A stretch of 64,000 nucleotides of DNA from an uncultured Acidobacteriaceae bacterium (lineage in GTDB: Bacteria > Acidobacteriota > Terriglobia > Terriglobales > Acidobacteriaceae): positions 1 through 64,000 of the forward strand of contig CAIVDV010000020.1 of the NCBI GenBank assembly GCA_903904755.1, written 5' to 3'. The notes below the pieces were generated by a model, which saw nothing but the letters and a program-made list of their open reading frames with translations, did no database searches and was not told the DNA's origin. The position numbers were made by a program, and so were the translations under genes. Below, in pieces: positions 24,627-33,406 of the stretch. How positions within the stretch are numbered: the stretch's first letter is position 1; every line of letters begins with the position of its first letter.

Positions 24627-25604
24627 TCAGGTCAGCTTTGATTCTATCCAACTCCCCAAGCCGGTCGAGACTGCAAGTTTGGCAATTTTTCTGCCACTCC
24701 AAATGTGAATTAACCCTTCTTCCTCTGATCCGATTTCACCAGATTCTTGCGGAGTGTGCGCGACAAAAAACAGCATTTCTTGTTCGCTGCTTTGCACTTT
24801 GAAAGAATCAATGCAGTGCTCGAATTCTTTCTTTTTGCCAACGCTCTTGATTTGTACGTAGGCACGACCGTTCGTCACCGGATTCTCCAGGAAAATGTCA
24901 AAGTCCTTCATCGTCTTTCCACGGCGGCTCGTCCTCGACCATCCACTGCGTTGAAAAATCAGGTCAACCAGGTTTTCGAAATCATACTCATGAAGTGCCT
25001 GAATTGCGGACAACAGCGCGTCCTCGTAAGACTGTCGGGCTTTCTTTGAGTTGATAACGGTCTGAGACTCGATTCCTTTGATTTTCCGAAGGATTCCGTC
25101 TTGGTCTCCGGGAGTGCAGACTGTTCCACGAAAGCCAGCGGTCTTCTTAATTGTTCCGGATAGTTCTTCCTGAACTAATGGGGCTTCGTTGAGCGATGTG
25201 CACCTCCAAGGTGTGTTGCATTCGAGCCAAAAGTGCCCCTCAGATTCGCTAGCAGGGTTTGGGTTTGGGATGGCACCGTCTTTCACGGTGCACCACCAAA
25301 GTCGATTTTCCTCGAAGGTAATCCAAACGTATTTCGAGGGACTTTCCATCACGGCAACTAGCTGATTGAAGTCATTGGTTACCGCTCCCGCAAAAGTCTG
25401 CTTCCCATTTGATTTTTGCTCAAAATCCTTCCGGTTGATTTTTTCGATCTTCGACTTATTCTTGGAGAAATTGACGAACAACTCCGCTGGGATATGGCGC
25501 CAACCAAGATGGACCTGGTTACGGCTTTTGGCAGCGTCCCACCATTTCCCCTTCTCGCCATTTTTCACGTAACGAACTTCAGTGGGTAGTTCAGCCAAAT
25601 CCAT
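24627..25604 (-). CDS. Mrr-like PD-(D/E)XK endonuclease with a novel N-terminal domain
   Basis: A 325-residue protein of visibly lower GC than its neighbours. Residues about 190-310 look like an Mrr-type restriction domain: FENLVDLIFQRSGW (Glu210), KDFDIFL (Asp234 and Asp236) and AYVQIKSVG (Gln251, Lys253). This gives the E...D...QxK pattern of methyl-directed nucleases. Residues 1-150 contain HLGWRHIPAE and KYVWITFEENRLWWCTV, a Trp-rich part that could be a reader of modified bases (inference). There is no methyltransferase beside it, which fits a type IV-like or stand-alone role. A HigA-like gene follows after 19 bases. Confidence 0.75.
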   Translation of the reverse strand: MDLAELPTEVRYVKNGEKGKWWDAAKSRNQVHLGWRHIPAELFVNFSKNKSKIEKINRKDFEQKSNGKQTFAGAVTNDFNQLVAVMESPSKYVWITFEENRLWWCTVKDGAIPNPNPASESEGHFWLECNTPWRCTSLNEAPLVQEELSGTIKKTAGFRGTVCTPGDQDGILRKIKGIESQTVINSKKARQSYEDALLSAIQALHEYDFENLVDLIFQRSGWSRTSRRGKTMKDFDIFLENPVTNGRAYVQIKSVGKKKEFEHCIDSFKVQSSEQEMLFFVAHTPQESGEIGSEEEGLIHIWSGRKIAKLAVSTGLGSWIESKLT

Positions 25605-25644
25605 TCTTTACTCCCGTTCCGCCACCAGTGGCAGATTTGAAGCC

Positions 25645-26910
25645 TCACCCGAGAAACATGCCGGCGATGGAGGCGCTGATTAGGTTGGCCATGGTGCCGG
25701 CGAGCATGGCGCGGATGCCTAGTTTTGCTAGGTCGTTGCGGCGTTCGGGGACGAGGGCGCCGATGCCGCCGATCTGCATGCCGACGGAGCCGAGGTTGGC
25801 GAAGCCGCAGAGGGCGAAGGTGGCGATGGTGAAGGAGCGGGGGGCGAGGGTGGCTTTTTGCGCGCCGAGGTTGATGTAGGCGATGACCTCGTTGAGGGCC
25901 ATGCGGGTGCCGAGGAGGTTGCCGATGGCGCCGGCGTCGTGCCAGGGAACGCCGATGAGCCAGGCGATGGGGGCGAAGACGAAGCCGAGAATCTGTCCCA
26001 GAGACCCGGGGAACCAGGTGTGGCCGAGGTGGAACCAGTTGAGGATGGAGTCGAGCAGAGCGACGAGGGCGAGGAAGCTGACGAGCATGATGCCGACGTT
26101 GAAGGCGAGTTTGCCGCCGTCGATGGTGCCGCGGGCGATGGCTCCGATGAGGTTTTCTTCGGCATGCTGTTCGTCTTTGGGGATGATGACCTTGCCTTCG
26201 GTGGCGGGGATTTCGGTTTCCGGGACGAGCATTTTGGCGAGCAGGATGGTGCCGGGCGAGGTCATGATGACGGCCGAAAGCAGGTGGCGCGCCTCAATGC
26301 CCTGGGAGATGTACATGGCCATGATGCCGCCGGAGACGTGGGCCATGCCGCTGGTCATGATGGTCATGAGTTCGGAGCGGGTGGCGCCCTTGAGGAATGG
26401 GCGGATGGTGAGGGGTGCTTCGGTTTGGCCCATGAAGATGGAGGCGGCGACGTTCATGGATTCCGCGCCGGAGATGCGCATGGTTTTGAGCATGACCCAG
26501 GCGAGGCCGCGGATGATGATTTGCATGAGGCCGATGTGGTACATGACGGCGAAGAAGGCGGAGATGAAGATGATGGTGGGCAGGACCTGGAAGGCGAAGA
26601 TGGAGCCGGAGTTGGGATGGCCGTTCTGGGTGAGGACGTCGCCGAAGGCTCCGGCACCGGGGAGGCCGAGCTGGCCGAAGACGATGGCGGTGCCGGCGTA
26701 GGTGGCTGAGAGCATCTTCTGGACGACTTCTCCGGCGGCGGACATGAGATCGCGGCCGGCATTGAAGCGGAGGACGAGGAAGGCGAAGAGGACCTGGAGT
26801 CCGAGTCCCCAGGCGACGGTGCGCCAGCGGATGGCCTTGCGGTTGGTGGAGCCGAAATAGGCAGCGAGGAGGACGGCGGCGATACCCAACAGACCGGTGA
26901 AACGTTCCAA
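25645..26910 (-). CDS. nupC: Concentrative nucleoside transporter (CNT family)
   Basis: A 421-residue inner-membrane symporter importing nucleosides with H+ or Na+. Family features include the GQTEAPLTIRPFL segment, which contains the substrate-contact QTEAP motif, TSGMAHVSGGIMAMYI, SPGTILLAKMLVPETE, and the C-terminal TFALCGFANLGSVGMQIGGIGALVP. There are about ten to twelve helices. Length is typical. It lies upstream of punA/udk on the same strand but is separated from them by the nuclease block, and follows deoA by 106 bases, part of which is G-rich repeat. Confidence 0.95.
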   Translation of the reverse strand: MERFTGLLGIAAVLLAAYFGSTNRKAIRWRTVAWGLGLQVLFAFLVLRFNAGRDLMSAAGEVVQKMLSATYAGTAIVFGQLGLPGAGAFGDVLTQNGHPNSGSIFAFQVLPTIIFISAFFAVMYHIGLMQIIIRGLAWVMLKTMRISGAESMNVAASIFMGQTEAPLTIRPFLKGATRSELMTIMTSGMAHVSGGIMAMYISQGIEARHLLSAVIMTSPGTILLAKMLVPETEIPATEGKVIIPKDEQHAEENLIGAIARGTIDGGKLAFNVGIMLVSFLALVALLDSILNWFHLGHTWFPGSLGQILGFVFAPIAWLIGVPWHDAGAIGNLLGTRMALNEVIAYINLGAQKATLAPRSFTIATFALCGFANLGSVGMQIGGIGALVPERRNDLAKLGIRAMLAGTMANLISASIAGMFLG

Positions 26911-26984
26911 AGTGCGACTCCTAGAGGGCGAAAGGGGGTGGGATTTCGCCGGGGACTTGAGGATTACCTTACAGCATGGGGGAA

Positions 26985-27033
26985 GGCAGGGACATAGGGA
27001 CGTAGGGACATAGGGACTAAGGACGTAGGGACT
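26985..27033. repeat. G-rich GGGAC-type repeat tract downstream of deoA
   Basis: Units of AGGGACAT, AGGGACGT and AGGGACTA repeat just past the deoA stop and slightly into its final codons. It shares a 15-base core with the tract at 2584-2598. The G-rich strand is the plus strand although deoA is on the minus strand. Confidence 0.7.
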
Positions 27034-28402
27034 GGAGCCCGGAGGCGAGGTGGGCTTCGGCGGTGGGGCGGGTGAAGGTGGCGGAGACGAGGGGGGTGGG
27101 GGGGGGTGGGGTGGGGGACCAGGTGATGGAGTTGAGCAGGAGGGCCTGGGGCTCGTCGAGGAGGGCGGGGTGGGTGGCGTAGAGGGTGGCGAGGGGCTGG
27201 CCCTGGGTTACGTGGGCTCCGCGGCGGGCGTGGAAGAGGATGCCGGCGTGGGGATCGACGGGGGCCCCGGCCTTTTCGCGGCCGGCACCGGTGCGCTGGA
27301 CGGCCCAGCCGAGGGCGGTGGTGTCCATGGCGGCGATGTAGCCGGTTTGGGGGCTGGGGACGACGCGGGTTGCGCCGGGGCGGTGGAAGGCGGCGGGGTC
27401 GGCGAAGGGGGTGGTGTCGCCGCCGTGGGCCTGGACCATGGCGTAGAAGTGGGCGAGGGCTGAGCCGTCTGAGAGGGTGGTTTCGGCGAGGGTGTAGCCG
27501 GCTTCGGGGGTGTCGGCTTTGCCGCCGAGGTGGATCATCCATCCGGCGAGGATGAGGGAGAGTTGGCGGAGGTCTTCGCTGGCGGCGGGGCGTTCTCCGC
27601 GAAGCAGGGTGAGGGATTCTGCGATTTCAATCCAGTTGCCGGCGGCCTGGCCAAGGGGCTGGCTCATGTCGGTCATGAGGGCGACGGTGCGGGTTCCGGC
27701 GGCTTCGGCTGTTGAGACCATGAGGGCGGCGAGGTAGTCGGCCTGGGCGCGGTCACGGAGGAATGCGCCGGAGCCGGTTTTGACATCGAGGACGAGGCAG
27801 TCGAGGCCGGCGGCGAGTTTTTTGCTGAGGATGGAGGCGCAGATGAGGCCGGGGCTTTCGACGGTTCCGGTGCGGTCGCGGAGGGCGTAGAGGACGCGGT
27901 CGGCGGGGACGAGCGTGGGGGTCTGGCTGACGATGGAGCAGCCGGTTTTGTTGAGGACGGCTTCGAATTCCGGAAGGGTGAGGGCGGTGCGGTAGCCGGG
28001 GATGGACTCCAATTTATCCAGTGTGCCGCCAGTGTGGCCGAGGGCGCGGCCGGAGATCATGGGGACGCTGAGGCCGCAGGCGGCTGCGATGGGTGCGACG
28101 AGGAAGCTGGTTTTGTCGCCGACGCCGCCGGTGGAGTGCTTGTCGACGGCGACTTTGCCGAGGGCGGCGGGGGAGAACTTGTCGCCGGAGTCGCGCATGG
28201 CGACGGTGAGGGCGCGGATTTCGTCGAGGGCGAGGCCGTTGAGCCAGGCGGCCATGAGGAAGGCGGAGAGCTGCTCAAGGGGGATGGAGCCGGAGGCGGC
28301 GCCGGTGACGAGGTGGCGGATCTGGGGCTCGGAGAGGGTGCCCTTGTCGCGCTTGAGGCGGATGAGGTCGATGGTATGGATGGGGGCGTTTTGAAGGGAC
28401 AT
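27017..28402 (-). CDS. deoA: Thymidine/pyrimidine nucleoside phosphorylase
   Basis: A 461-residue enzyme that cleaves thymidine or other pyrimidine nucleosides with phosphate. The family signature is KHSTGGVGDKTSFLVAPIAA with the following SGRALGHTGGTLDKLESIPG, both phosphate and nucleoside binding. The N-terminal helical domain begins TIDLIRLKRDKGTLSEPQI, and the C-terminal domain with HARRGAHVTQGQPLATLYA is typical. The last ~40 residues are proline-rich and diverge, apparently encoded partly by the repeat-rich 3' end. It lies 21 bases downstream of cytidine deaminase, so the two form a pyrimidine salvage unit with nupC. Confidence 0.95.
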   Translation of the reverse strand: MSLQNAPIHTIDLIRLKRDKGTLSEPQIRHLVTGAASGSIPLEQLSAFLMAAWLNGLALDEIRALTVAMRDSGDKFSPAALGKVAVDKHSTGGVGDKTSFLVAPIAAACGLSVPMISGRALGHTGGTLDKLESIPGYRTALTLPEFEAVLNKTGCSIVSQTPTLVPADRVLYALRDRTGTVESPGLICASILSKKLAAGLDCLVLDVKTGSGAFLRDRAQADYLAALMVSTAEAAGTRTVALMTDMSQPLGQAAGNWIEIAESLTLLRGERPAASEDLRQLSLILAGWMIHLGGKADTPEAGYTLAETTLSDGSALAHFYAMVQAHGGDTTPFADPAAFHRPGATRVVPSPQTGYIAAMDTTALGWAVQRTGAGREKAGAPVDPHAGILFHARRGAHVTQGQPLATLYATHPALLDEPQALLLNSITWSPTPPPPTPLVSATFTRPTAEAHLASGLQSLRP

Positions 28403-28423
28403 GGGGAACCTGCGGCGGTGGGA

Positions 28424-28852
28424 TTATTGCGGGGGCTGGAATTGGAAGGTAAAGGGGAGGACATGGTCGAAGGTGGTGATGACCTGCTGGAGGCGGCCAT
28501 TTTGCTCGGCGGGGAAGGCAATCGGAGCTGCGGAGTCCATGAACTCGGCGAGAACCTGGCGGCATGCACCGCAGGGGGGGCTGGGGGCGTGGTTGAGGTT
28601 GACGACAACGGCGGCGGCGACGCGGATTTGGGGGCCGTAGAGGGCGACGGCGCGGACGAGTGCGGAGCGTTCGGCGCAGATGGTGAGGCCGTAGCTGGCG
28701 TTTTCGACATTTCCGCCGGTGACGACTTCGCCGTTGGAGAGGAGCAGGGCCGCGCCGACCTGGAATCGGGAGTAGCGGGCGTAGGCCTTTTGGGCGGCGG
28801 CGTTGGCGGCCTGGGTGAGGGCTGGGAAGTCGGGTTGCGGGGAGAGGGTCAT
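28424..28852 (-). CDS. cdd: Cytidine deaminase
   Basis: A 142-residue tetrameric-type deaminase converting cytidine to uridine. Catalytic motif: TICAERSAL with Cys59-Ala-Glu61; the other zinc cysteines are in PPCGACRQVLAEF (Cys94 and Cys97). Substrate-binding GGNVENASYG is also present. The open frame extends upstream to 28939 but ATG 28852 gives the standard size and start. It is the first gene of the leftward pyrimidine salvage unit and diverges from cheA across 187 bases. Confidence 0.95.
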   Translation of the reverse strand: MTLSPQPDFPALTQAANAAAQKAYARYSRFQVGAALLLSNGEVVTGGNVENASYGLTICAERSALVRAVALYGPQIRVAAAVVVNLNHAPSPPCGACRQVLAEFMDSAAPIAFPAEQNGRLQQVITTFDHVLPFTFQFQPPQ

Positions 28853-29039
28853 GGCGGGGTGGGCTTCCTTTACGAGACAGGTGGAGATACAGGCTAAACC
28901 CGGCGGGCGGGCAACGCAAAATCCGCCGGGTAGGCTCAAGTTTCAGGGGAGGAGGTCCGATAGGGACAGAGAGAAGCGCTGCTTGCGCGCCGCGCCGGGA
29001 AATGGGCGGGGCGTGAGAGGACAGATGCGGGGAAGGCGT

Positions 29040-31283
29040 ATGGACGAGCTGACACGGGAGTTCCTGATTGAGAGTCAGGAGGGTTTGGACAGGATGGAGC
29101 GATGCCTGACCGACCTGGAAGAGCGGCCGCAGGATACGGAGCTGCTGGGCGAGATATTTCGATCGGTTCACACGATCAAGGGGACGACGGGATTTCTGGG
29201 CTTCAAGCGGCTGGAGAAGCTGGCGCATGCGGGCGAGAACCTGCTGGGGCTGCTGCGGGACGGGAAGCTGCAGGCAAACCAGGGGATTATTACGGGATTG
29301 CTGCAACTGATGGACGGGCTGCGGGCGATTCTGCGTGTGATTGAGCAGGCCGGGGACGAGGGCGGCGGGGAGGACGGCGCGCTGATTGAGCGGCTGAACG
29401 AGCTGCAGCAGGTTGATGCTGTGGCGGTGCCGGTTGCGATGTCTGGGGCGATGGCGGTAAAGGAGGCGGAGGCGCCAATGGTGCATCGGGCGGCACCTCC
29501 GGTGGCGATTGCCAAGCCTGTGGTGGAGGTGGCAGCGGCGAGCCCGGTTGCGCGCGAGGAAGCTGCGCCGGCGGCCGATGCTCCGAAGACGCGGACGACG
29601 GCGGCCAGCGACAGCACGCTGCGGGTGGATGTGGTGCTGCTGAACCGGATGATGAATCTGGTTGGTGAGCTGGTGCTGACGCGGAACCAGATATTGCAGG
29701 CGACTTCGGCGGACCCGAATCTGACGCTGCTGAGCCGGCGGCTGGATATGGTGACGGCGGATTTGCGGGAGAGCGTGATGCGGGCGCGGATGCAGCCGGT
29801 GTCGAATGTGTTCTCGAAGTTTCCGCGGATTATCCGGGACCTGTCGCAGGCGCTGCACCGCAAGGTTCGGCTGGTGATGGAGGGCCAGGAGACGGAGCTG
29901 GACAAGAGCCTGCTGGAGGCAATCAAGGATCCGCTGACACATGCGGTGCGGAACTCGCTGGACCACGGGATAGAGCCGCCGGAGGTGCGGGTGGCTGCTG
30001 GGAAGGACGCGGAGGGTGTGCTGAAGCTGCGCGCCTACCAGGAGTCGAGCCACGTGATTATCGAGGTCTCCGATGACGGGGCCGGGATCCATGTGGAGAA
30101 GGTGCGGAACAAGGCGATTGAGCGCGGTCTGATTACGGCGGAACGGGCGGCGCACCTGGGCGAGCGGGAGCTGCTGCAACTGATTTTCCTGCCGGGATTT
30201 TCGACGGCGGAAGCGGTGACGAATGTGAGCGGCCGCGGCGTGGGCATGGACGTGGTGCGCACGAATGTGGAGAAGATTGGCGGCAAGGTGGAGTTGGACT
30301 CGCGGCCGGGCAAGGGCACGACGCTGCGGCTGCGGATTCCGCTGACACTGGCGATTATTCCGGCGCTGATTGTGCGGAGTTTGGACCAGAGCTTTGCGCT
30401 GCCGCAGGGGGCGTTGAGCGAGCTGGTGAATATTCCGCCGGACAAGGTGGCGACGGCGATTGAGTGGATGGATGGTGCTCCGCTGTACAGGTTGAGGGGC
30501 AAGCTGCTGCCGCTGGTGTTTCTGGACCGGATGCTGTCGCCGGCGGGCGGGAGCAAGACGCGGGAGGCGAAGGACCATTTTATTGCGGTTCTGGATGCCG
30601 ATGGACGGCGGTTTGGGCTGGTGGTGGATGGGCTGGCTGACCCGGAAGAGATTGTGGTGAAGCCGCTGAGTTCGGTGCTGAAGCAGGTGGGTTTGTATAC
30701 GGGAGCGACGGTGCTGGGATCGGGGGATTTGGCACTGATTCTGGACCCGGGGTCGATTGCGTCGCGGGCTGGAGTCTCGATGCGGGCCGAGGAAGAGCGT
30801 GGTTCGCGGCAGGGCGAGGAGGAGGAAGTGCTGTCGATGAGCACGGAGTTCCTGCTGGTGGAGGCGGCTGGACGGAGGGCTGCTGTGCCGCTGGGCGAAG
30901 TGCTGCGGATTGAGCGGATTCCGTTGAGCCGGATTGAGTATTTCGGGTATCGGCCGGTGCTGAATTTTGAGGGGCAATTGCTTCCGATTGAGGATTCGGG
31001 TGGCGTGATTGCTGCGGCGGAGGGCGACCTGGAGGCGCAGTTGACGGTGGTGGTGTGCCGTGAAGGGCAGCGCCATGTGGGGATTGCGGTGAGCCATGTG
31101 CTGGATGTAGCGAAGGGCGGAGATTTGTTTGAGGCGGGGACGCAGCAGGCGGCCAACGGGGTGACGTTGCTGAAGGAGCAGGTGACCGGAATTGTGGAGC
31201 TGCGACAGGTGCCTCCGCTGCCGGTGACGGGAGTGGCGCAGTCGATGGAGACGTGGAGTTCGGTACCGGAGGGAGTGGCATGA
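29040..31283 (+). CDS. cheA: Chemotaxis histidine kinase CheA with two CheW-like domains
   Basis: A 747-residue kinase. The P1 Hpt domain carries His44 in FRSVHTIKGTTGF. Residues about 125-190 are an Ala/Pro linker with no recognisable P2 CheY-binding domain. P3 dimerisation lies at about 190-260 (LNRMMNLVGELVLTRNQI), and P4 ATPase at about 265-435 (HAVRNSLDHGIE, SDDGAGIH, GRGVGMDVVRTNVEKIGG). P5 CheW-like lies at about 435-575 and a second CheW-like domain at about 600-735. The start is taken at ATG 29040 with GGGGAAGG upstream; 29025 is an in-frame alternative. Stop overlaps cheW (ATGA). Confidence 0.95.
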   Translation: MDELTREFLIESQEGLDRMERCLTDLEERPQDTELLGEIFRSVHTIKGTTGFLGFKRLEKLAHAGENLLGLLRDGKLQANQGIITGLLQLMDGLRAILRVIEQAGDEGGGEDGALIERLNELQQVDAVAVPVAMSGAMAVKEAEAPMVHRAAPPVAIAKPVVEVAAASPVAREEAAPAADAPKTRTTAASDSTLRVDVVLLNRMMNLVGELVLTRNQILQATSADPNLTLLSRRLDMVTADLRESVMRARMQPVSNVFSKFPRIIRDLSQALHRKVRLVMEGQETELDKSLLEAIKDPLTHAVRNSLDHGIEPPEVRVAAGKDAEGVLKLRAYQESSHVIIEVSDDGAGIHVEKVRNKAIERGLITAERAAHLGERELLQLIFLPGFSTAEAVTNVSGRGVGMDVVRTNVEKIGGKVELDSRPGKGTTLRLRIPLTLAIIPALIVRSLDQSFALPQGALSELVNIPPDKVATAIEWMDGAPLYRLRGKLLPLVFLDRMLSPAGGSKTREAKDHFIAVLDADGRRFGLVVDGLADPEEIVVKPLSSVLKQVGLYTGATVLGSGDLALILDPGSIASRAGVSMRAEEERGSRQGEEEEVLSMSTEFLLVEAAGRRAAVPLGEVLRIERIPLSRIEYFGYRPVLNFEGQLLPIEDSGGVIAAAEGDLEAQLTVVVCREGQRHVGIAVSHVLDVAKGGDLFEAGTQQAANGVTLLKEQVTGIVELRQVPPLPVTGVAQSMETWSSVPEGVA

Positions 31284-31792
31284 GCGCAGAGAATGCATTG
31301 ATGCGGCAGGATGGTCCGCGGAGCCTGGTGGTAGCGGGCAAGCGGGAGAAGACGGCGGCGCTGGTGGAGTTGTGTTCTGTGCGGCTGGGCGAGACGCTGT
31401 TCGGGATTCCGATCACGTACATCCTGGAGATTGTGGGTGGGACTCGGCCACAGGCGGTGCCGCTGGCGCCGGAGTTTGTGGGCGGTCTGGTGCACTACCG
31501 GGGCGACGTGCTGACGACGGTGAGCCTGCGGCAGTTGCTGGGGATGCCGGCGCAGGAGGGCAAGCAGGACATTCTGGTGCTGGAGAGCGCGAACGGGTGC
31601 TTTGGGCTGCTGGTGGATTCGGTGGGCGAGGTGCTGACGGTGAGCGCGGCCGAGCATGAGCCGAACCCGAGTGTGCTGGATGAGCGGCGGCGGGAGCTGT
31701 TTGCCGGGGCTTACAAGCTGAAGGAGTGTTTGCTGATCATGCTGGATCCGGAGCGGCTGGACCCGGTGCGGCTGGGCGCGGTGGCGGCGTAG
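31280..31792 (+). CDS. cheW: Chemotaxis coupling protein CheW
   Basis: A 170-residue CheW that couples receptors to CheA. The domain begins near residue 30 (LVELCSVRLGETLFGIPITYILEI) and continues through APEFVGGLVHYRGDVLTTVSL and CFGLLVDSVGEVLTV. The N-terminal 30 residues are an extra polar segment. ATG 31280 overlaps the cheA stop by four bases. The C-terminal part retains the LLIMLDPERL strand expected for a complete fold. Confidence 0.93.
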   Translation: MSAENALMRQDGPRSLVVAGKREKTAALVELCSVRLGETLFGIPITYILEIVGGTRPQAVPLAPEFVGGLVHYRGDVLTTVSLRQLLGMPAQEGKQDILVLESANGCFGLLVDSVGEVLTVSAAEHEPNPSVLDERRRELFAGAYKLKECLLIMLDPERLDPVRLGAVAA

Positions 31793-31825
31793 GGCGGGCA
31801 GGACTGAGCGGAGGAGGGAGCGGCG

Positions 31826-32194
31826 ATGCGAGCTTTGATTGTGGATGATTCGCGGTTTGTGCGGGACTACCTGCGGGGGCTGTTGGAGGAGAAGGGGATT
31901 GAGTGCGACGAGGCTGCGGACGGACAGGCCGGGCTGACGCGCATCCATGACAGTGAGGAGTTTGACCTGGCGCTGTTGGACTGGAATATGCCGGTGATGG
32001 GCGGGCTGGACATGCTGAAGAATCTGCGAGCTGAGGGTTACCACGAGGTGAAGGTGATGATGGTGACGACGGAGGCGGAGAACGATTTTATTCTGCGGGC
32101 GCTGGATGCTGGGGCGGACGAGTATCTGATGAAGCCGTTTGACAGTGAGGCGTTGAGCGAGAAGCTGGCGATGCTGGGACTTGAGGAGATATAG
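31826..32194 (+). CDS. cheY: Chemotaxis response regulator CheY
   Basis: A 122-residue single-domain receiver. Acidic pocket IVDDSRF (Asp7 and Asp8), phosphoacceptor Asp52 in LALLDWNMPVMGG, switch threonine in MMVTTEAE and lysine in YLMKPFD. It is the expected phosphoryl acceptor from CheA. Because no motor genes are in the window, it could serve flagella, pili or another output. It lies between cheW and cheB with short gaps. Confidence 0.93.
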   Translation: MRALIVDDSRFVRDYLRGLLEEKGIECDEAADGQAGLTRIHDSEEFDLALLDWNMPVMGGLDMLKNLRAEGYHEVKVMMVTTEAENDFILRALDAGADEYLMKPFDSEALSEKLAMLGLEEI

Positions 32195-32197
32195 GGG

Positions 32198-33406
32198 ATG
32201 ACCCATGGACGCCAGGTGCGGGTGCTGATTGTGGACGACTCGGCAGTGATGCGGAGCCTGCTGCGCAGCGTGCTGGGAACCGACAAGCGGCTGGAGACGG
32301 TGGCGACGGCCAGCGACGGGGCGGCGGCCTTGCGGGCGATGGAAGCGCTGCGGCCGGACCTGGTGCTGCTGGATGTGGAGATGCCGGTGATGGACGGGCT
32401 GGCGACGTTGCGGCAGATGCGGGTGAAGGGGTTGCGGATGCCGGTAATCATGTGTTCGACGCTCACGCAGCGGGGGGCGCAGGTGACGATTGAGGCCCTG
32501 GCGCAGGGTGCTGCGGACTATGTGGCGAAGCCGGCTGGGCAGCCGAGCCGGGAGGCGGCGGTGGAGTCGCTGGCGCATCACCTGGTGCCGCGGATATTGG
32601 CGTTGACGGGGGCCGCGCAGGCGGCGATGCCGGGGGGTGGCGGTGTGTTTGGGCAGGCCGGGCCGGCGGTGGGCAGTGGGCCGGGAAAGGCAGTGGGAGC
32701 GGTGGGAGTTGCTGCGCAGCCGTTTGCGCCGACGTATGCGCACGGGGCGCATTTGCCGCCGGTGAAGCTGACCGGGATTGCGGCGCAGCCGATGGTGCTG
32801 GTGATTGGGGTTTCGACGGGAGGGCCGGCGGCGCTGGATGTGCTGCTGCCGAGTTTGCCGGCGAGTTTTCCGCTGCCGGTGCTGGTGGTGCAGCATATGC
32901 CGGAGCTGTTTACGAAGCTGCTGGCCGAGCGGCTGGATACGCGGTGCGCGCTGCGGGTGCGGGAGGCGGTGCATGGGGATGCGGTGCGGCCGGGGAGCAT
33001 CTACATTGCCAAGGGAAACTGGCATATGGAAGTGGCAGGTAGCCCGACGAATGTGAGCCTGCGGCTGAACCAGGATGCCGCGGAGAACCATTGCCGGCCG
33101 GCGGTGGATGTGCTGTTCCGGACTGCGGTTGGGGTGTGGGGCAGCGGGGTGCTGGGTGTGATTTTGACGGGGATGGGTTCGGATGGATTCCTGGGGTGCC
33201 GGATGATTCGGGACCACGGGGGCGCGGTGCTGGCGCAGGATCAGGCGACGAGCGCGGTGTGGGGGATGCCGGGAGTGGTGACGACGGCGGGGCTGGCGCA
33301 CAAGGTGCTGTCACTGCCGGCGATAGCGCCGGAGGTTTTGAAGCTGGCGGGCAGGGGACAACGGGAAGCGATGGAGCTTCGGGAAGCGGTGGTGGGGCGA
33401 TGCTGA
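32198..33406 (+). CDS. cheB: Chemotaxis methylesterase CheB
   Basis: A 402-residue protein-glutamate methylesterase/deamidase that resets chemoreceptors. Receiver at about residues 8-125 with Asp59 in LVLLDVEMPVMDG. There is an Ala/Gly/Pro linker of about 60 residues, then the catalytic domain with Ser206 (GVSTGGP), His233 (VVQHMP) and Asp329 (TGMGSDG). The linker is longer than in E. coli CheB. The ATG lies 3 bases after the cheY stop; the end overlaps cheR by seven bases. Confidence 0.95.
   Translation: MTHGRQVRVLIVDDSAVMRSLLRSVLGTDKRLETVATASDGAAALRAMEALRPDLVLLDVEMPVMDGLATLRQMRVKGLRMPVIMCSTLTQRGAQVTIEALAQGAADYVAKPAGQPSREAAVESLAHHLVPRILALTGAAQAAMPGGGGVFGQAGPAVGSGPGKAVGAVGVAAQPFAPTYAHGAHLPPVKLTGIAAQPMVLVIGVSTGGPAALDVLLPSLPASFPLPVLVVQHMPELFTKLLAERLDTRCALRVREAVHGDAVRPGSIYIAKGNWHMEVAGSPTNVSLRLNQDAAENHCRPAVDVLFRTAVGVWGSGVLGVILTGMGSDGFLGCRMIRDHGGAVLAQDQATSAVWGMPGVVTTAGLAHKVLSLPAIAPEVLKLAGRGQREAMELREAVVGRC

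Noticed and set aside
28275-33301. Two very long minus-strand open frames opposite cdd, cheA, cheW, cheY and cheB (about 1000 residues each)
   Set aside because: They are rich in Arg, His and Pro, match no family, and lie antisense to clear che genes. High GC with strong codon bias produces such shadows.
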